Shown here piece after piece: positions 18,572 to 27,679 of a DNA stretch of 64,000 nucleotides. A model generated the notes under the pieces. It was not told the DNA's origin. It did no database searches and saw only the letters and a program-made list of their open reading frames with translations. How positions within the stretch are numbered: the first letter of the stretch is position 1; every line of letters begins with the position of its first letter. The stretch lies in contig NZ_BTHK01000002.1 of NCBI RefSeq assembly GCF_033242365.1, positions 1-64,000 on the forward strand, in the 5' to 3' direction. The stretch comes from Lachnoanaerobaculum sanguinis. Its GTDB lineage: Bacteria; Bacillota; Clostridia; Lachnospirales; Lachnospiraceae. The position numbers were made by a program, and so were the translations under genes.

Positions 18572-18661
18572 CGGAGGCGAAGAGATTCGAACTCTCGTGC
18601 CACGAAAAAGTGACAACCTGATTTCGAGTCAGGCTCGTTATGACCACTTCGATACACCTCC
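18572..18661 (-). tRNA. tRNA-Ser (anticodon CGA, reads UCG)
   Basis: Read on the minus strand, the 90-base sequence starts GGAGGTG and ends CGCCTCC plus discriminator G, which gives a 7-bp acceptor stem with one wobble. The anticodon arm is CCTGA-CTCGAAA-TCAGG with anticodon CGA. A long variable arm follows, as expected for serine tRNA, and the T-loop GTTCGAATC is present. CCA is not encoded. Its 3' end faces the defence operon; tRNA 3' ends are common integration sites, but I found no repeat of this end on the far side of the operon. Confidence 0.96.
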
Positions 18662-18668
18662 ATGCTCT

Positions 18669-18697
18669 AGTATACAAAAAAATACGAATTAAATCAA
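18669..18697 (-). promoter_or_regulatory. Promoter of tRNA-Ser
   Basis: On the minus strand, TTGATT (18692-18697) is followed after 17 bases by TATACT (18669-18674), ending 7 bases before the tRNA 5' end. Spacing and both boxes fit a vegetative promoter. Confidence 0.7.
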
Positions 18698-18764
18698 CCT
18701 TAATAATGATTAAGAAAAACACAATAATTACATTTAATATAGAAGAAACTCACATTTAGATAAA

Positions 18765-18792
18765 TATTTTATTGTCATATAGCAATAAAATA
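18765..18792. promoter_or_regulatory. Perfect 10-bp inverted repeat upstream of the zinc-ribbon gene
   Basis: TATTTTATTG at 18765-18774 mirrors CAATAAAATA at 18783-18792 with an 8-base centre. CAATAAAATA occurs again at about 18832, close to the ribosome site. It could be an operator, but the region is very AT-rich and chance cannot be excluded. Confidence 0.35.
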
Positions 18793-18858
18793 GATTGAAA
18801 AATAATACAATTTATGTTAAGGTATTGGCAACAATAAAATATCTCGGGAGGGTTAGGC

Positions 18859-20622
18859 ATGCAGTGTAAAAAATGTGGTTCTATGAACATCGACGGAGCA
18901 AAGGTTTGTGAGAGTTGTGGAGTTACCATGGAGGACGTGAACATGAAGCAGAATCAAAATGATACCGGAACAAAGATATCTAATACCGGTAGTACCCCCG
19001 GCAGTCAAAAAAAGTTACCGAAAAATCTTATATTCGGTATAGCAGGTGCTATGGCTGCGTTTCTTATTATTCTGATAGCTGTTTTGGCTATGAATTCAAG
19101 TAAAGTTATTGATTTGAACAAATATATCACTTTTGAGTCTAGCGGATATGACGGTTATGGACAGGCAAGTATAAATATTGACTGGGAAAAGCTTGAAAAG
19201 GATTATGGTAAAAAGATAAAGTACAGCAGCAAGGGTAAAAAAGAGTACGGTGTTTTGACCTATGCTTTTGAGCCTGTGTATGTACTTCATGATGCCGTAT
19301 CGGGAGTAGAACTTGAAAAGACTGAAAAGTTAAGCAATGGCGAAAAGGTTAAGTATACCTGGACGGTGGATGATGAAAAAGCCAAGGGTATAAATTATAA
19401 GTTAAAGTATAAGAATGGAGAATATTCAATATCAAACTTATATGAACTTGGGAAGTTTGATCCTTTCAAAGATATAAAGGTGGAGTTTTCAGGGATTGCA
19501 CCGGAGGGAGAAGCTAAGTTTACTTATAGTGGTGACGATATAATACATAAAGGCAAGTTTAAAATTGATAAGCATGATAACCTGAAAAACGATGATGTAG
19601 TGACAATAAGTCTTGATCTTAATGAAGATGAAATCAGCTTCTTGGCAACAAGATATGGAAGAGTACCTGAGAAAATGAGCGAAAGTTACACCGTATCGGG
19701 ACTTGAAACTTATGTAACAAAATACAGTGAGTTTCCGGAAGATTTTATAAAAGAAGCAAATGATAAAGCAACAGAGGCTATAAAAGAATATACAGACAGT
19801 GCGTATGGTGAGGGTACTACACTTTCAGACTTGAAGTATGAAGGCTATCTTTTCAAAACAAATGTGGACGGATACAATGTATTATACATCATTTACAGCA
19901 GAGTACTTACAAGTGTGGAACATAAATATGTGACTACAAAGATGTACTATCCTGTGGCATTTAGGACACTAATGCTTAGTGATAAGGTAAGCTATAAGAC
20001 AGGTCCGGAGTTGGTCGGCAAATCCTATGGAGTCGGAGATAACAGTGATACAAAGGGATTTAAGTTCCCAAGTGAGCTTTATAACAGCAACTATAAGAAT
20101 ACAGTCATAGAAGCCGGAGACGGTTTTGAAAAGTTCAAGGAGCAGTCATATGTACACAAACTTGAAGATATGACCGACGAATACAGAAAAGCATTGCAGG
20201 ATGAGGCAAGAGTAACTTTGGACGCATATATTGCAAAAGATTATAAGCCGAACATGCAGGTAAGCGATATTGAATTTGCCGGAGAGTATTTACAGTATAC
20301 CTCAGATGACAAGCGTCAGTTTAACGGTACAAATGTATACTTTGTAGTGTTTAAGGCTAATTTGTCGGACGCAAACGGTAAATTTCCTACTACCACAATT
20401 TATTATCCGGTAGAATATACCTATATAATGAAATTAAGTGATAATGATTTTACCGCAGCCAATAATACAAGTGTTTTCCTTAACTACACAACTCTTCCAA
20501 ATACCTACGATACGACAAGAGGTTTTATAGACGGCAATGAGATGTACAATAAAATAATAAGCAACCGTACAAAGTTATACGAGTACCAAGTCAGCGACAG
20601 TTTGAAGCAATTTGGAGAGTAA
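18859..20622 (+). CDS. Zinc-ribbon, membrane-anchored protein with duplicated extracellular domain
   Basis: The 587-residue protein starts with a zinc ribbon (Cys3, Cys6, Cys17, Cys20), followed by a low-complexity linker rich in Asn, Thr and Ser, one membrane segment (about 57-78) and a large lysine- and tyrosine-rich domain outside the cell. The outer part contains two related units, about 297-385 and 432-535: each has a helix, the phrase SDLKYEGYLF or SDIEFAGEYL, a YIIYSRV or YFVVFKA strand, and TTKMYYPV or TTTIYYPV. GGGAGG precedes ATG 18859. This architecture, a cytosolic zinc ribbon with one anchor, is common in Firmicutes surface proteins of unknown function. A single gene with its own terminator; function unknown. 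Confidence 0.85.
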   Translation: MQCKKCGSMNIDGAKVCESCGVTMEDVNMKQNQNDTGTKISNTGSTPGSQKKLPKNLIFGIAGAMAAFLIILIAVLAMNSSKVIDLNKYITFESSGYDGYGQASINIDWEKLEKDYGKKIKYSSKGKKEYGVLTYAFEPVYVLHDAVSGVELEKTEKLSNGEKVKYTWTVDDEKAKGINYKLKYKNGEYSISNLYELGKFDPFKDIKVEFSGIAPEGEAKFTYSGDDIIHKGKFKIDKHDNLKNDDVVTISLDLNEDEISFLATRYGRVPEKMSESYTVSGLETYVTKYSEFPEDFIKEANDKATEAIKEYTDSAYGEGTTLSDLKYEGYLFKTNVDGYNVLYIIYSRVLTSVEHKYVTTKMYYPVAFRTLMLSDKVSYKTGPELVGKSYGVGDNSDTKGFKFPSELYNSNYKNTVIEAGDGFEKFKEQSYVHKLEDMTDEYRKALQDEARVTLDAYIAKDYKPNMQVSDIEFAGEYLQYTSDDKRQFNGTNVYFVVFKANLSDANGKFPTTTIYYPVEYTYIMKLSDNDFTAANNTSVFLNYTTLPNTYDTTRGFIDGNEMYNKIISNRTKLYEYQVSDSLKQFGE

Positions 20623-20671
20623 TAATAAATATTTTATGCTTATATAAGTAAATATGTAGAATAGTAAAAAA

Positions 20672-20695
20672 GGGGCTGACAGTCAGCCCCTCTTT
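20672..20695. terminator. Bidirectional terminator
   Basis: GGGGCTGA (20672-20679) pairs with TCAGCCCC (20683-20690) around a 3-base loop. TCTTTT follows on the plus strand, and an A-run precedes it that reads as TTTTTT on the minus strand. It serves both convergent genes and begins right at the stop codon of the minus-strand gene. Confidence 0.88.
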
Positions 20696-21114
20696 TATAA
20701 CGTAATCGTTTGAATATTGGATAAATCTAAAGTAACAGTAGCTGTTTTAAAGTGTATTTCATATAATAACAATAAATTTCCTGCATGTTCTATCGTGTTT
20801 TTGTAATCGGGTATCTTGTTACAAAAGCAATCTGCCAAATCAAAAACAGTTTGCTTGCTTCTTACGGCAATTCCTCTTGCCTTTATATGTTCATTGCCGT
20901 TTGTGGGGATTGTTGTAAAAGCTACATTTCGATTTTGATCTATTTCTTGTACTTTTTTATTATCTTTAAAGGTTGCAAAGTATATGATATTATTTTTAGG
21001 ATTAAAATAATAGTTGACTATTCTGACATTTGGATTACCGTCTGTTCCGACGGTTGACAAAGCAAGGTCAGTCTGTGTAGTCATGATTCTTTGGAATTCT
21101 TTTAGTGTATCCAT
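20695..21114 (-). CDS. Pyridoxamine 5'-phosphate oxidase family protein (FMN-binding split barrel)
   Basis: This 139-residue protein has the fold of small flavin-binding proteins related to pyridoxamine phosphate oxidase. The N-terminal half shows LALSTVGTDGNPNVRIVNYY, then NIIYFATFKDNKKVQEIDQN and VAFTTIP, the usual strand order for binding the flavin phosphate. It is shorter than true PdxH (about 210 residues) and lacks its substrate-binding tail, so the substrate is unknown. It may be an FMN- or F420-dependent reductase or a heme-related protein. It is a lone gene convergent with the zinc-ribbon protein and divergent from serS. Confidence 0.85.
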   Translation of the reverse strand: MDTLKEFQRIMTTQTDLALSTVGTDGNPNVRIVNYYFNPKNNIIYFATFKDNKKVQEIDQNRNVAFTTIPTNGNEHIKARGIAVRSKQTVFDLADCFCNKIPDYKNTIEHAGNLLLLYEIHFKTATVTLDLSNIQTITL

Positions 21115-21266
21115 GAAAACCTCCGTTTATTTATAATAAATGAATAATACAATACCGAAAAAGGTTTATCAAGCCGATATTGCGTGTAACTCAATACCAA
21201 CTTGGAATAGACATAAAAGCTCATTTGATGTATACTTTTCTCTATGTAAGATATCAAAAGATATCG

Positions 21267-21280
21267 TCTAAATATTTAGA
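21267..21280. promoter_or_regulatory. Palindrome in the serS leader
   Basis: A perfect 14-base palindrome, TCTAAATATTTAGA, 22 bases before the serS start, just after a direct repeat of GATATC. It may be an operator or a short leader hairpin. No T-box features (such as the GGTGGNACC box) were found in the 187 bases before serS. Confidence 0.3.
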
Positions 21281-21301
21281 TATAGAGAAAAAGGGGAAGC
21301 C

Positions 21302-22585
21302 ATGATTGATATTAAATTTTTAAGAGAAAATCCGGATATTGTAAGACAGAATATAAAAAACAAATTTCAGGATTTTAAACTTCCGATGGTTGACGAAGTT
21401 ATAGAACTTGACGAAAAGCTTAGAAAGACAAAGGCTGAGGCTGATGAACTCAGATCAAAGAGAAACAAGATCTCAAAAGAGATCGGTGCTTTGATGGCGC
21501 AGGGCAAAAAGGAAGAAGCAGAGCAGGTAAAGGCATCTGTAGCAAGTATCGGTGAGACATTGGCAGGTTTGGAGCCGTTTGAGGCTGAACTTGAAGAAAA
21601 AGTAAAGAAAATCATGATGACCATTCCAAATATCATTGATCCTAGTGTACCGATAGGTAAGGATGACAGTGAGAACGTGGAAATCGAGAAATTCGGAGAG
21701 CCTTTTGTACCTGAGTTTGAAATACCTTATCATACAGATATCATGGAAAAACTTAACGGTATCGATCTTGACAGCGCAAGAAAGGTTGCAGGAAACGGAT
21801 TCTACTATCTTATGGGAGATATTGCCAGACTTCATTCAGCTGTAATATCTTATGCAAGAGATTTTATGATTGAGAGAGGATTTACATACTGTGTACCTCC
21901 TTTCATGATCAGATCCGAAGTGGTTACAGGTGTAATGAGCTTTGCCGAGATGGATGCAATGATGTACAAGATTGAGGGAGAAGACCTTTATCTTATCGGT
22001 ACAAGTGAGCACTCTATGATCGGAAAATTTATTGATACATTAAATGATGAGGCTAAGTTGCCATATACACTTACATCTTATTCACCATGTTTCAGAAAAG
22101 AAAAGGGAGCACATGGTATTGAGGAGAGAGGTGTTTATCGTATACACCAGTTTGAGAAGCAGGAAATGATAGTTGTCTGCAAGCCTGAAGAGTCAAAGAT
22201 GTGGTATGAGAAATTATGGCAGAATACTGTTGATCTTTTCAGATCTCTTGATGTACCTGTAAGAACACTTGAGTGTTGTTCGGGAGATCTTGCAGATCTT
22301 AAGGTGAAATCATGTGACGTAGAGGCATGGTCACCAAGACAGAAGAAGTACTTTGAGGTGGGAAGCTGCTCAAATCTTGGAGATGCACAGAGTAGAAGAC
22401 TTAGAATCAGAGTAAAAGACGAAAACGGAAATAAATATTTTGCACACACACTTAATAATACAGTGGTTGCACCACCTCGTATGCTTATCGCATTCCTTGA
22501 GAACAATCTCAATGAAGACGGAAGCATAAGAATACCGGTAGCACTCAGACCTTATATGGGTGGAAAAGAAGTTATAAAAGGTTAA
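21302..22585 (+). CDS. serS: Seryl-tRNA synthetase
   Basis: Charges tRNA-Ser with serine, and tRNA-Sec where present. The 427 residues begin with the long N-terminal coiled-coil arm (about 30-105) that grips the extra arm of tRNA-Ser. The class II core follows, with motif 2 CFRKEKGAHGIEERGVYRIH near 264-283 and motif 3 PPRMLIAFLENN near 393-404. A ribosome site (AAGGGG) precedes ATG 21302. A tRNA-Ser gene lies about 2.7 kb upstream; this is a chance or loose association, as a zinc-ribbon gene and a flavin-fold gene lie between. Confidence 0.98.
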   Translation: MIDIKFLRENPDIVRQNIKNKFQDFKLPMVDEVIELDEKLRKTKAEADELRSKRNKISKEIGALMAQGKKEEAEQVKASVASIGETLAGLEPFEAELEEKVKKIMMTIPNIIDPSVPIGKDDSENVEIEKFGEPFVPEFEIPYHTDIMEKLNGIDLDSARKVAGNGFYYLMGDIARLHSAVISYARDFMIERGFTYCVPPFMIRSEVVTGVMSFAEMDAMMYKIEGEDLYLIGTSEHSMIGKFIDTLNDEAKLPYTLTSYSPCFRKEKGAHGIEERGVYRIHQFEKQEMIVVCKPEESKMWYEKLWQNTVDLFRSLDVPVRTLECCSGDLADLKVKSCDVEAWSPRQKKYFEVGSCSNLGDAQSRRLRIRVKDENGNKYFAHTLNNTVVAPPRMLIAFLENNLNEDGSIRIPVALRPYMGGKEVIKG

Positions 22586-22591
22586 AAATAT

Positions 22592-22618
22592 TACACCCTG
22601 TAGAATATACAGGGTGTA
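22592..22618 (+). terminator. Hairpin after serS
   Basis: ACACCCTGTA (22593-22602) pairs perfectly with TACAGGGTGT (22608-22617), extended by one outer T-A pair. The following ATATTGTAA is only modestly T-rich. It most likely attenuates or ends serS transcription before the VOC gene. Confidence 0.6.
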
Positions 22619-22640
22619 TATTGTAATGAAAGGGATAAAA

Positions 22641-23009
22641 ATGAAATTTTCATTTGCACATTTTAATTTTAATGTACTTGATTTAGAGAGAAGTTTGAAG
22701 TTTTATAAGAAAGCGCTTGGTCTTGAGCCTGTAAGAACAAAGGAAGCAGCAGACGGATCATTCACTTTGGTTTATCTTGGAGATAAGGAAACAGGATTTC
22801 AGCTTGAACTTACATATTTGAGAGACAGAAAAGAGCCATATAATTTAGGAGAGCTTGAATATCATCTTGCACTTGAAACAGATGATATGGAAGCGGCTCA
22901 TGCATTACATGAAAAGCTTGGCGTAATATGCTATGAGAATCCGGGTATGGGAATATATTTTATAAGTGATCCGGACGGATATTGGATAGAGATAGTACCT
23001 AAAAAATAA
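22641..23009 (+). CDS. VOC-superfamily (glyoxalase-like) metalloprotein
   Basis: A 122-residue single-domain protein of the lactoylglutathione lyase / vicinal oxygen chelate fold. Metal-ligand positions are visible: His in SFAHFNFNVLD, Glu in FQLELTY, His in LEYHLALETDD and Glu in DGYWIEIVPK, the pattern of glyoxalase I. The length matches bacterial GloA. I start at ATG 22641, with AAAGGG six bases upstream, rather than at an upstream GTG. The substrate could be a methylglyoxal adduct, but low-GC anaerobes often lack glutathione, so the thiol partner is unclear. Confidence 0.88.
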   Translation: MKFSFAHFNFNVLDLERSLKFYKKALGLEPVRTKEAADGSFTLVYLGDKETGFQLELTYLRDRKEPYNLGELEYHLALETDDMEAAHALHEKLGVICYENPGMGIYFISDPDGYWIEIVPKK

Positions 23010-23033
23010 AAGTTTATAGAATCAGAGGTAAAT

Positions 23034-24233
23034 ATGGCGAAGATACAGATGATTACTCCACTTGTTGAGATGGATGGAGATGAGATGACAAGGATTCTGT
23101 GGAAGATGATTAAGGATGAGCTTATTCTTCCATTTGTAGATTTGAAGAGTGAATATTATGACTTGGGATTAAAGCACAGAGATGAAACGGACGATAAGGT
23201 AACTGTGGAGTCGGCCAATGCTACAAAAAGACTTGGAGTAGCTGTAAAATGTGCTACCATCACCCCGAATGCCGCAAGAGTTAAGGAATATGACTTAAAG
23301 GAGATGTGGAAATCTCCAAACGGTACTATCAGAGCTATTTTAGACGGAACAGTGTTTAGAAAGCCTATATTGGTAAAGGGTATTGAGCCTAATGTCAGAA
23401 CATGGAAAAAGCCTATTACCATTGCACGTCATGCATATGGTGATGTATACAAAAATACTGAGATGATTATTGACGGACCGGGCAAGGTGGAGCTGGTATA
23501 TACAGACAGCAATGGTAATGAAAAGAGAAGTCTTGTACATGAATTTAAAGCTGCCGGTATTGCACAGGGAGTTCACAATCTGGATGCTTCTATTGAAAGC
23601 TTTGCAAGAGCCTGTTTTGAATATGCTTTGAGTCAGAAAGAGGATCTTTGGTTTGCTACAAAGGATACCATATCAAAGCAGTATGATCATACCTTTAAGG
23701 ATATCTTTGAGGAGATATATGAAAAGGAATATAAGCAGAAGTTTGAAGAGGCCAATATCACATACTTCTACACTCTTATAGATGATGCGGTTGCCAGAGT
23801 TATGAAATCCGAGGGCGGATTTATCTGGGCATGTAAAAACTATGACGGAGATGTAATGAGCGATATGCTCTCATCCGCATTCGGATCTCTTGCAATGATG
23901 ACCTCTGTACTTGTTTCACCTGACGGATGTTATGAGTATGAGGCGGCACATGGTACGGTTCAAAGACATTATTATAAATATTTGAAGGGTGAGAGTACTT
24001 CTTCAAATTCGGTGGCTACCATCTTTGCTTGGAGCGGTGCGCTAAGAAAGAGGGGAGAGCTTGATAATCTTCCTGATTTGGTGAATTTTGCAAACAGACT
24101 TGAAAAGGCAACTCTTGACACCATAGAGTCAGGTAAGATGACAGGTGATCTCGGTGCGATTTCAAGCTTAGAGAATATACAAGTTTTAAACAGTGAAGAA
24201 TTTATACATGAGATTGCAAAGAAGTTGCAATAA
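23034..24233 (+). CDS. icd: Isocitrate dehydrogenase, NADP-dependent, eukaryotic-type
   Basis: Oxidatively decarboxylates isocitrate to 2-oxoglutarate with NADP, here mainly for glutamate synthesis. The 399 residues carry MDGDEMTRILW at the N-terminus, the isocitrate-binding string KSPNGTIRAILDGTVFRKPI (about 92-111) and YEAAHGTVQRHY near 305-316, which mark the dimeric type II enzyme related to eukaryotic cytosolic and mitochondrial forms rather than E. coli Icd. AGAGGT precedes ATG 23034. No citrate synthase or aconitase lies beside it. A strong terminator follows. Confidence 0.95.
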   Translation: MAKIQMITPLVEMDGDEMTRILWKMIKDELILPFVDLKSEYYDLGLKHRDETDDKVTVESANATKRLGVAVKCATITPNAARVKEYDLKEMWKSPNGTIRAILDGTVFRKPILVKGIEPNVRTWKKPITIARHAYGDVYKNTEMIIDGPGKVELVYTDSNGNEKRSLVHEFKAAGIAQGVHNLDASIESFARACFEYALSQKEDLWFATKDTISKQYDHTFKDIFEEIYEKEYKQKFEEANITYFYTLIDDAVARVMKSEGGFIWACKNYDGDVMSDMLSSAFGSLAMMTSVLVSPDGCYEYEAAHGTVQRHYYKYLKGESTSSNSVATIFAWSGALRKRGELDNLPDLVNFANRLEKATLDTIESGKMTGDLGAISSLENIQVLNSEEFIHEIAKKLQ

Positions 24234-24273
24234 TGTGGTATTGACTGAGGGTTTACCTCATACATAACAATGG

Positions 24274-24304
24274 ATGGCAGTTTCCTATGGAAGCTGCCAT
24301 TTTT
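24274..24304 (+). terminator. Rho-independent terminator after icd
   Basis: ATGGCAGTTTCC (24274-24285) pairs with GGAAGCTGCCAT (24289-24300), a 12-bp stem with one G-T wobble and a 3-base loop, followed by a T-run. It lies only 10 bases before the addB start. Confidence 0.9.
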
Positions 24305-24313
24305 AGGAGAAAT

Positions 24314-27300
24314 ATGGGATACAGATTTTATTTTGGAGCATCGGGTGCAGGAAAAACCTATAGAGCTTTTAGCGATATTATAAATGAGTCTATAAAGAAC
24401 AGGGAAAAAAGATATTTTATTATTGTACCTGAGCAGTTCACAATGCAGACTCAAAAAGATATAGTGCAGATGCATCCAAGTCATGCAAGCAATAATATAG
24501 ATGTATTAAGCTTTAACAGACTTGCATACAGAATTTTTGAAGAACTGGATATAGAAAATCCTAAGCTTTTAGATGAGCTTGATAAGGCACTTATACTTAG
24601 AAAGATAGCAAATCAGGTAGAGTTAAAGGCATGGAAGAAGCAGTTTCAAAAAGCAGGCTTTATAGACAATATCAAATCACTTATATCAGAGTTTATGCAA
24701 TATGATATAAGCGATAAATTTATAAAAGAGCAGCAGGAAAATAATGAAGTAAACTCCTTATTAAAAATAAAACTTGAAGATATTTATAAGCTGAAAAAGG
24801 GTTTTGGAGAATATATAGCAGGGAAATATTTTACCAATGAACAGGTACTTGATATACTAAATCAAAATATTGAAAACAGTGAATTGCTAAAGGATGCGGT
24901 TATACTATTTGACGGTTATACCGGATTTACTCCGATACAAAACCGCATAGTTGAAAATCTGATGAAGGTTGCAAAAGAAGTGAGATTTTCAATAACTTTG
25001 GGAAAGAACATAAATCCTGATATAAAGTCATCTGAAAGTGATTTGTTTTTTATAAGTACAAAGATGATTTCTCAAATCAATGATATGGCTAAAAGATGTG
25101 ATATCAAAAGACTGCCTGATATAAATTTAAATACAGGTGAAGTACACAGGTTTAAAAATTCAAAGGATCTTTACTTTTTTGAAGAGCATTTTTTAAGATA
25201 TGACGGTAAGAGAGCAAAAGAGGTTTCAGATATCGAGATAAATCACCTGCTAAATCCGCTTGATGAGATAGATTATGTGGCAAATAAGATATTAAAACTT
25301 GTAAAGGATGAGGGCTACAGATACAGAGATATTGCGATAATATACGGAGATTTGGAAGGTGTATCAAACTCGCTTGCCAACAGATTCCATCAGCTTGAAA
25401 TCCCGTACTATCTTGATGAGAAGATGGATATAAACAATAATGAACTGGTGGAACTTATAAATGCTTTTATTGCTCTGATAAGCGATAACTTTTCATATGA
25501 TGCGGTCAACAGGTTTTTAAGACTCGGTCTTTTGGACTTTGACTACAGAATGGTATCATTACTTGATAATTATCTGCTTGAAACCGGGATAAGAGGATAT
25601 AAAAGGCTGCATACAGATTTTACATATTTGCCGAAGAGTTTTTCAGAGACTGAGCTTGAAGAGATAAATGAGTTTAAAAATACGGCGCTTGAAAAGATTT
25701 CTCCTCTTTATAAGGCGATGAGTAAGAGTAAAATAAATATAAAGGATGTATGTGATGCCTTCAGAAAAATATTTGATGAGCTGGGGATAGAGGAAAAGCT
25801 TGAGAATGTAAAAAATGAGCTTGAATTTTGTAATGATATAAAAAGAGCCAGAGAATATGAGGGTGTACTTGATGAGGTGCTAAGTCTTTTTGAAAGGCTT
25901 GAGCTGATACTTGAAGGTGAGAGTATAACAAAAAAGGAGCTTTCAGATCTTTTGCATACAGGCTTTGAAGAGATAAAGCTCGGTATGATACCTGACAGAG
26001 TTGACAGGGTTGTTATAGGTGATTTAAAAAGAACGAGACTTGGCAGTATAAAGGCATTATTTGTATGTGGAGCAAATGACGGTTCCCTGCCCACAGTAAA
26101 GGATGCGGGCGGACTTATAAATGACAGGGAAAAAAGAGAACTTAAATCTATCGGATTTAATCTTTCGGATACTGTCAGAGAAGATTTGTATACAGGAAGA
26201 TTTTATTTATATCAGGTGCTTACAAAGCCTTCAAACAAGCTCTTTGTAAGTCTTACAGGTATGGATTTTGACGGTAAGAGTTGCAGGCCGTCAATACTTA
26301 TAAATATGATAAAGAATATTTTCCCGAATATTGAAATAAAGAATCAAAAAGAGACTGAAATATACTCAAGATTTGAAGCCGAGGAATATTTGACCGACAA
26401 TCTTAGAAAACTGAGAGCGAAGGAGAATGTTGACGAGGACTTTTTAAGGTATGTAGCTACATTTTTTGATAAGGAATTTATCAGAAAGCTTACAACTTTC
26501 GCTATGTACATATACCGTGACTCGGGTATTGGAGAAAGTGCCGCAAGGGAATTGTTCGGTGAGGAGCTTCGTGTAAGTGTAACAAGGCTTGAAAACTATA
26601 ACGGCTGTCCTTTTGAGCATTTTATCAGCTACGGTTTGGGAGTGGAAGAAAGACAGGTACATTCATTCAAGGCTTCCGATATAGGTACTTTGGTACATGA
26701 GATGCTTGAAAGATGCTTCAGATATGCCAAAGCAAGAAAGAAAACTGTTGCAAATATGGACGAGACAGAACTTTACTCTCTTGTGGATGAAGCTGTAAAG
26801 GAAAGCATGGCATCAGAGAAAAGTAATATCTTTGAAGAGAGCAAAAAGTCAAAGTTTCAGCTTGAAAAGATAGTAAGAATGACAAAGCTTACAATGCTTG
26901 TACTGGCAAAGCAACTTGCTGCCGGAAACTTTAAGCCGTTTGATTTTGAAAGAGTTTTTGTAGAAAAGGACAATATTGAAGCCCTAAATATTGACTTGAA
27001 AAACGGTGCAAAAATGTATCTGAGAGGAAAGATCGACAGGGTGGATACCTGTGATACGGACGGAAAGACACTTGTTAAGATAATAGATTATAAGACCGGA
27101 AATACGAAATGGGAAACAGATATGCCATATTATGGAAGAGCATTGCAGCTGGTTATATACCTTGATGCTGTAATGGAGCAGCTCTCAAGATCGGGTAAAG
27201 AGATATTACCTGCAGCATTTTTCTATTATCATATAGATACACCTTTCCTTACCAGAGATGAGGCAAAAAATGAGAATGCCGTTTTAAATAAGCTTAAGCC

Positions 27301-27679
27301 GAGCGGAATAGTAAATACGGATCTTGATATAATAAAAAATCTGGACAGAAGTTTTGTAACCGAGAGTGATGTAATACCCGTTTCCACCAAAAAGGACGGA
27401 AGCTTTGCAAAATCTGCAAGTGTAGCAAGTACAAAAAGAATAAATTTCCTTAGGGAGTATGTAAGACAAAAGGCGAAGGATACGGCTGAAAATATCTTAA
27501 GCGGTGAGATAAGTATAAAACCGTCATTAAGGAGAGGCTTGGCAAAATGCGATTACTGTCCATATACCGCCATATGCGGTTTTGATGAGGGAATAGAAGG
27601 ATTCTCATACAACAGCTTGACACCTATAAAAGATGATGAAATTTGGAAAAAGATGGAGAGTGAAAAAAATGTGGACTGA
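24314..27679 (+). CDS. addB: ATP-dependent helicase/nuclease AddAB, subunit B
   Basis: With AddA it processes double-strand breaks from the end and loads RecA, the Firmicute counterpart of RecBCD. The 1121 residues start with a degenerate helicase domain (Walker A GASGAGKTY at 8-16), run through a Chi-recognition region and end with a RecB-type nuclease (VKIIDYKTG near 930). The iron-sulfur cluster cysteines are visible: one in YNGCPFEHF (about 765) and three in CDYCPYTAIC (about 1078-1087). I start at ATG 24314, four bases after AGGAGA, and discard an upstream in-frame start that lies inside the terminator. It overlaps addA by 11 bases. Confidence 0.96.
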   Translation: MGYRFYFGASGAGKTYRAFSDIINESIKNREKRYFIIVPEQFTMQTQKDIVQMHPSHASNNIDVLSFNRLAYRIFEELDIENPKLLDELDKALILRKIANQVELKAWKKQFQKAGFIDNIKSLISEFMQYDISDKFIKEQQENNEVNSLLKIKLEDIYKLKKGFGEYIAGKYFTNEQVLDILNQNIENSELLKDAVILFDGYTGFTPIQNRIVENLMKVAKEVRFSITLGKNINPDIKSSESDLFFISTKMISQINDMAKRCDIKRLPDINLNTGEVHRFKNSKDLYFFEEHFLRYDGKRAKEVSDIEINHLLNPLDEIDYVANKILKLVKDEGYRYRDIAIIYGDLEGVSNSLANRFHQLEIPYYLDEKMDINNNELVELINAFIALISDNFSYDAVNRFLRLGLLDFDYRMVSLLDNYLLETGIRGYKRLHTDFTYLPKSFSETELEEINEFKNTALEKISPLYKAMSKSKINIKDVCDAFRKIFDELGIEEKLENVKNELEFCNDIKRAREYEGVLDEVLSLFERLELILEGESITKKELSDLLHTGFEEIKLGMIPDRVDRVVIGDLKRTRLGSIKALFVCGANDGSLPTVKDAGGLINDREKRELKSIGFNLSDTVREDLYTGRFYLYQVLTKPSNKLFVSLTGMDFDGKSCRPSILINMIKNIFPNIEIKNQKETEIYSRFEAEEYLTDNLRKLRAKENVDEDFLRYVATFFDKEFIRKLTTFAMYIYRDSGIGESAARELFGEELRVSVTRLENYNGCPFEHFISYGLGVEERQVHSFKASDIGTLVHEMLERCFRYAKARKKTVANMDETELYSLVDEAVKESMASEKSNIFEESKKSKFQLEKIVRMTKLTMLVLAKQLAAGNFKPFDFERVFVEKDNIEALNIDLKNGAKMYLRGKIDRVDTCDTDGKTLVKIIDYKTGNTKWETDMPYYGRALQLVIYLDAVMEQLSRSGKEILPAAFFYYHIDTPFLTRDEAKNENAVLNKLKPSGIVNTDLDIIKNLDRSFVTESDVIPVSTKKDGSFAKSASVASTKRINFLREYVRQKAKDTAENILSGEISIKPSLRRGLAKCDYCPYTAICGFDEGIEGFSYNSLTPIKDDEIWKKMESEKNVD

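Noticed and set aside
10560..18661. A complete integrative element between tRNA-Ser and the mnmA side
   Set aside because: No integrase gene and no repeat of the tRNA 3' end were found, so only the defence operon itself can be claimed.
21115..21301. Possible serine T-box leader before serS
   Set aside because: The region is too short and lacks the T-box sequence and a terminator/antiterminator pair.
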